Origin: Laedolimicola sp934402125
GTDB lineage: Bacteria > Bacillota > Clostridia > Lachnospirales > Lachnospiraceae
Assembly: GCF_052065835.1 (NCBI RefSeq)
Contig: NZ_JBQHTG010000001.1
Span: 806,001 to 870,000 of the forward strand
Reading direction: 5' to 3'
DNA: 64,000 nucleotides
Shown piece by piece: positions 60,586-64,000 of this stretch. Position 1 is the first letter of the stretch. Every line of letters begins with the position of its first letter. Under the pieces are notes generated by a model that saw only the letters and a list, made by a program, of their open reading frames with translations, searched no databases and had not been told where the DNA came from. A program made the translations under genes and the position numbers.

Positions 60586-62048
60586 ATGGCAAAACAAAAG
60601 AAACCTGTTCACAGAGTTGAAATGACAGAAGGAAAAAGAAATATCATTCGTCAGCTTCTCGAAGAATACGATATTGAGACTGCTGAAGATATCCAGGATG
60701 CTCTTAAAGATCTTCTTGGCGGCACCATCAAGGAAATGATGGAAGCAGAAATGGATGACCATCTTGGATATGAGAAATCCGAGCGTTCTGACAACGACGA
60801 TTATCGAAACGGCTATAAACGCAAGCAGGTAAACAGTCGGTATGGTTCTATGGAAATCGAAGTACCACAAGATCGAAAGTCCACCTTTGAACCACAGGTT
60901 GTCAAAAAGCGTCAGAAGGATATTTCTGACATTGACCAGAAGATTATCTCCATGTATGCTAAAGGAATGACTACACGCCAAATTTCGGAAACGATTGAAG
61001 ATACAGATTTAAAAACCATCTATCAGGCTGCTGATGAGCAGCAAGCAGGTAAACAGCCGGTATGGTTCTATGGAAATCGAAGTACCACAGGATCGAAAAT
61101 CAACCTTTGAACCACAGGTTGTCAAAAAGCGTCAGAAGGATATTTCTGACATTGACCAGAAGATTATCTCCATGTATGCCAAAGGAATGACTACACGCCA
61201 AATCTCGGAAACGATTGAAGATATCTATGGATTTGAAACATCTGAGAGTTTTATTTCTGATGTAACAGATAAGATACTTCCGCAGATTGAAGACTGGCAG
61301 AATCGACCGCTAGACGACGTGTATCCGATTCTTTACATTGATGCTATCCACTATTCTGTGCGGGACAACGGAGTGATTCGTAAACTTGCAGCCTATGTAA
61401 TTCTGGGCATTAACACAGAGGGCAAAAAGGAAGTATTGACCATCACGATTGGTGACAATGAAAGTGCGAAATACTGGCTTTCTGTCTTAAATGAACTAAA
61501 AAATCGAGGGGTTAAAGATATCCTGATTATCTGTGCAGACGGCCTTACAGGCATTAAAGAAGCGATTTCGGCGGCATTTCCAAAGACAGAATATCCAGAG
61601 GTGTATTGTCCATCAAGTAAGAAATACGCTGAAATACGTTCCGGATAAAGACAGGAAAGCTTTTGCTACAGATTTAAAAACCATCTATCAGGCTGCTGAT
61701 GAGCAGAAGGCTCTGGCTGCTTTAGACCGCGTAACTGAAAAACGGAGTCCGAAATACCCGAATTCCATGAAACGCTGGAAGGACAACTGGGATGCTGTTT
61801 CTTCAATTTTTAAGTTTTCAACCACTGTCCGGAAGGTCATTTATACAACAACTGCGATAGAATCACTGAACTCCACATACCGGAAACTGAATCGCCAGAG
61901 AAGCGTATTTCCGAGTGATACAGCCCTGTTAAAAGCCTTATATCTGGCCACTTTTGAGGCTACTAAGAAATGGACAACTACCATCCGGGACTGGGGCCAG
62001 GTCTATGGGGAGTTGAGTATCATGTACGAAGGACGACTTCCAGAATAA
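60586..62048 (+). pseudogene. IS256-type transposase, broken by mosaic duplication and a frameshift
   Basis: Starts cleanly at 60586 (AGGAGGG site) and reads the IS256 N-terminus (LLGGTIKEMMEAEMDDHLGY, RNGYKRKQVNSRYGSMEIEV). After ISETIED it jumps into a 39-base copy of sequence from 61668-61706, then restarts in a second, diverged copy of 60821-61003. It continues through the catalytic region (LYIDAIHYSVRDNG, IICADGLTGIKEAI) to a single extra C near 61595-61596 that shifts the frame. The true C-terminus (VHQVRNTLKYV, TTAIESLNSTYRKLNRQR) follows in another frame to 62048. No functional transposase can be made from this copy without recoding. Confidence 0.9.
60821..61223 (+). repeat. Two diverged 183-bp repeats separated by a 37-bp patch
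   Basis: 60821-61003 and 61041-61223 are the same transposase segment with several scattered differences. The sequence between them matches 61668-61706, later in the same gene, over 39 bases including shared edge bases. The divergence shows that the second copy came from a related element, not a fresh duplication. Confidence 0.85.
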
Positions 62049-62210
62049 GTAAAAACATAGTCTAAGACAGGCGGCCAGCCGCCTGCTCTTGACATGCCTG
62101 GCAGTAATTGTTATATATAAAACAAGGGTGAAAAGCCTGATTTGTAAGCTTCTCACCCTTCATTATTATAGAAGAATCTAATTTACAGAGATTTTCTCAT
62201 AGTCTCGCAT

Positions 62211-62243
62211 AAAAATACCGCCAGCCGGTTAATAGGCTGACGG
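62211..62243 (-). terminator. Minus-strand terminator beside the IS right end
   Basis: On the minus strand CCGTCAGCC pairs with GGCTGGCGG (one G-U) around an 8-base loop, followed by TATTTTTATG. It lies downstream of the lic-type genes. Confidence 0.65.
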
Positions 62244-62321
62244 AAAAAAAATTATTATTTTTCATTGTTCTCTTGACAGGTAGCACACCATATCAGGTGG
62301 TTTATTTTATTGCTGATACAA

Positions 62322-62366
62322 CAAAAAACGGAGGCCATCCCCCGCCTCTCCCAGGTCCATGGCCTC
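62322..62366 (-). terminator. Terminator of the licB-like gene
   Basis: Minus-strand GAGGCCAT pairs with ATGGCCTC around a 20-base loop and is followed by CGTTTTTTG, just past the stop at 62382. Confidence 0.78.
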
Positions 62367-62381
62367 TGTCCACTATCCACT

Positions 62382-63326
62382 CTATCTATTTTTCCCAAAC
62401 AATTCCCTAAAATCCGCCGCTGCCAAGATTCCACACATAATAACAATGATTGCGCAAGTAATAGTAACCGGCGTCAATACGCTGGTATCTCTTAACAAAA
62501 CTACCGTAAACACAATCGCCCACGCTGAATAAGATACATTGAGCGCCATTGCCTTCGATGCTCCAATTGTAGCAATCGCTTTATAATAAAATAAATAAGA
62601 AATCGTTGCAAACAATGCCGCAAATGCAATTGTCGGCAGTAGCCAGCCTGTGTGGGTTGTGAATAACGCAACTGTAAATCTCCAGCCTTTTAGGAACGGT
62701 AAAATTATGATTCCGTAGGTTAAGCCTGATGTTGTCTGGCGAATTTGCAGAGCGTATTCATCTTTCACTTCCGGTTCCTGCATACATTTGGCGAGAATAA
62801 CCGCTTCAATGCCCCAGCCAAACGCACACATCAATGCTCCCAGAACTCCGAGCATAAAATTAGACATATCCAATTCCGGCGAGTAACTTAATCCGTAAAC
62901 GCCCGCTAATGTAAGTAATAACAGCACCCACCGATACCATTGCATTTTTTCCTTCAGGAAAATATATGCAAGGACAGCCCCAATGGCCGGGAATATGGCG
63001 CTGGCTACTGCGCCGATGGAGGCTCCCATGTAATTAACAGCCATCACATATCCTGTCATTCCTATGGGGCCACCAATAACTGCAGCAAGTACAACAAATT
63101 TTCCGCTTTTGGTTTTAAAAGCTTTCCATACATTTTTAAGATTGCCTCTAGCTCCATTGTATAGCGTGGCCCATATCGCGGAACAAGTGTCATGTAAAAA
63201 TGTACTTACAAACGGTGCCAGAAACACCGCCTGTTCCGTTGAAACAAATGGCGTCATTGCCAATGCTACGCCAAGAATAATCGTCTCCAATGCCCAGGTT
63301 ACTCCTGCTAAAATTCCGTAAATCAT
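62382..63326 (-). CDS. LicB-like DMT-superfamily choline transporter
   Basis: 314 residues with about ten membrane helices in two EamA-type halves. Similar in layout and several segments to LicB, the choline importer of lic loci (GGPIGMTGYVMAVNYMGASI, FPAIGAVLAYIFLKEK, GWGIEAVILAKCMQE). It lies 21 bases after the choline-kinase-like gene, so uptake and phosphorylation of choline are encoded together. General DMT exporters share the fold, so the choline assignment rests on the neighbour. Confidence 0.8.
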   Translation of the reverse strand: MIYGILAGVTWALETIILGVALAMTPFVSTEQAVFLAPFVSTFLHDTCSAIWATLYNGARGNLKNVWKAFKTKSGKFVVLAAVIGGPIGMTGYVMAVNYMGASIGAVASAIFPAIGAVLAYIFLKEKMQWYRWVLLLLTLAGVYGLSYSPELDMSNFMLGVLGALMCAFGWGIEAVILAKCMQEPEVKDEYALQIRQTTSGLTYGIIILPFLKGWRFTVALFTTHTGWLLPTIAFAALFATISYLFYYKAIATIGASKAMALNVSYSAWAIVFTVVLLRDTSVLTPVTITCAIIVIMCGILAAADFRELFGKNR

Positions 63327-63347
63327 ATAATTTTATCCTCTTCTCTT

Positions 63348-64000
63348 TTAAATACTTTTAAATTCCTCTATGTTACTCTTTAATCTTGCGTAACGTTCCG
63401 CAGCCCAATCTTCCATGGGCTGACCATCAAATGGTACTCTTGTTTTTGCCCAAAGTGTCCAGAGATAATCTACATATATTTTATTGGCCAGAAAATGCTG
63501 CCAATCCAGACTTGTCGGTTCCTTCTCCAAATATCTGGCAAGTAACAGCCTATCTTCCTGTTCTCCATACTCTGCTTCGATTGACACATCTGCCAAATCC
63601 CAAAATCCATCATTCATGCCTGCGTATTCCCAGTCAATCAGATACATTCTTTTCCTGCTGTCTTCCACCCAGTTTTCACATAAGGCATCATTATGGCAGG
63701 GAACTTTCTGTATCGCACGCTTGTCATCAACGTTCTTTTTTACGCTCATTACTGTTGATTTTACTTCTTGATAATCATCATACATCATTACCTGATTATC
63801 ATAAATAATTTTTTCATATCCCGCTGCCATATCAAATACTTCAAATGGAACTCCCGTGTCTGCTCCGCATTGATGCAGTTTTTGAAAAATAGCCGCCATC
63901 TGCTCTATATGTCTTTCCTCTTTCAGTGTTTCCGCAGACATCGTAACAGCTCCATCTATATATTCCGTCACCTTTGAACCGTCTTGTCCGAAATATAAAC
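63348..64000 (-). CDS. LicA-like choline kinase, 5' end outside window
   Basis: C-terminal roughly 217 residues of a choline/ethanolamine kinase (APH fold). Brenner's motif is VPCHNDALCENW (His, Asp, Asn) and the metal-binding segment is YLIDWEYAGMNDGFWDLAD. The reading frame is open to the window edge, so the start codon lies beyond 64000. It makes phosphocholine from imported choline for transfer to a surface polymer (LicC and LicD would be the next steps and may lie further out). Codon use is AT-rich like the rest of this end. Confidence 0.85.
   Translation of the reverse strand, partial: LYFGQDGSKVTEYIDGAVTMSAETLKEERHIEQMAAIFQKLHQCGADTGVPFEVFDMAAGYEKIIYDNQVMMYDDYQEVKSTVMSVKKNVDDKRAIQKVPCHNDALCENWVEDSRKRMYLIDWEYAGMNDGFWDLADVSIEAEYGEQEDRLLLARYLEKEPTSLDWQHFLANKIYVDYLWTLWAKTRVPFDGQPMEDWAAERYARLKSNIEEFKSI

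Larger units (their letters stand above)
60508..62209 (+). mobile_element. IS256-family insertion sequence (degenerate)
   Basis: Terminal inverted repeats: the left end TGCGAGACTTTTTCTGTAAAA (60508 on) and the right end, read on the minus strand from 62209, TGCGAGACTATGAG then TCTGTAAATTA share TGCGAGACT, TCTGTAAA and TTCTTCTAT. The internal gene is an IS256/MULE-type transposase. No matching 8-9 bp target duplication was seen in the flanks, so the element or its surroundings rearranged after insertion, or the ends are slightly mis-set. Confidence 0.8.

Noticed and set aside
60586..62048. Programmed frameshift producing an intact transposase
   Set aside because: A single extra C near 61595 lacks a slippery heptamer and the gene also contains a disruptive duplication, so decay is the simpler reading.
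60508..62209. Target-site duplication flanking the insertion sequence
   Set aside because: The eight bases outside the two ends (CTTGAGCC and TAAAAATA) do not match.
62255..62446. Minus-strand open frame of 63 codons after the licB-like gene
   Set aside because: Contains the terminator stem and overlaps the end of licB in another frame; no ribosome site.

Overview
The window looks like a chromosomal segment of a Gram-positive, endospore-forming gut-type anaerobe of the Lachnospiraceae (Clostridia). The grounds are sporulation genes (spoVT, spoVG, cwlD), a paired glgC/glgD, a SAM-I riboswitch on metK, MecA, a DnaD/DnaC-type primosome, strong AGGAGG ribosome binding sites, and an F-type ATP synthase whose c subunit carries a sodium-type signature. 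No rRNA, tRNA or CRISPR array was seen. Base composition is balanced to moderately GC-rich up to about 57.6 kb and clearly more AT-rich after that. This was judged by eye, not computed.

Layout. 0-3 kb: the 3'-truncated spoVT, a D-lactate dehydrogenase and a divergent acetate-kinase homologue whose promoters overlap face to face. 3-12.6 kb (minus strand): a GH25 lysozyme lipoprotein, a DUF3877-like protein, two PrsA/SurA-like lipoproteins, mfd and pth, the last preceded by a roughly 240-nt leader holding a 135-nt rod-like hairpin, then spoVG. 12.7-15.1 kb: glgD/glgC. 15.4-20.4 kb (plus strand): murC, a nine-member DnaA-box cluster, dnaD-like, dnaC-like and prs. 20.5-28.8 kb: a two-component system, a GT-C-type membrane protein, a class II aldolase, fucI, a divergent AraC regulator and a DUF402 protein. 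28.9-31.6 kb: pyrimidine salvage (dCMP deaminase, upp), rpiB and cwlD. 31.6-37.2 kb: two YhgE/Pip membrane proteins with a divergent TetR regulator. 37.3-42.7 kb: a GH18 protein with SH3 domain, mecA, and cstA with a small partner behind a promoter with tandem palindromic operators. 42.9-46.9 kb: metK with SAM-I riboswitch, murA with a structured leader, and a HAD phosphatase. 46.9-54.7 kb: a small unknown gene and the atp operon. 54.8-57.6 kb: an O-antigen ligase/polymerase-like protein and a polyprenyl-phosphate glycosylphosphotransferase on back-to-back promoters. 57.6-64 kb: an AT-rich accessory region with an MBL-fold hydrolase, an AAA/DUF4143 ATPase, a broken IS256-type transposase with an internal mosaic duplication, and a licB/licA-like choline uptake and kinase pair running off the end.

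Main themes. Much of the window serves the cell envelope: murA, murC, GH25, GH18, CwlD, surface-polymer genes, YhgE proteins and probable phosphocholine decoration. The rest is energy and central carbon metabolism (ATP synthase, lactate dehydrogenase, acetate-kinase-like protein, glycogen synthesis, fucose, CstA) and replication or repair (DnaA-box cluster with primosome genes, Mfd, PRPP and pyrimidine salvage). The most notable unexplained elements are the pth leader RNA, the DnaA-box cluster directly upstream of the helicase-loader genes, the acetate-kinase homologue with altered active-site positions, and the two-carboxylate ATP synthase rotor subunit.
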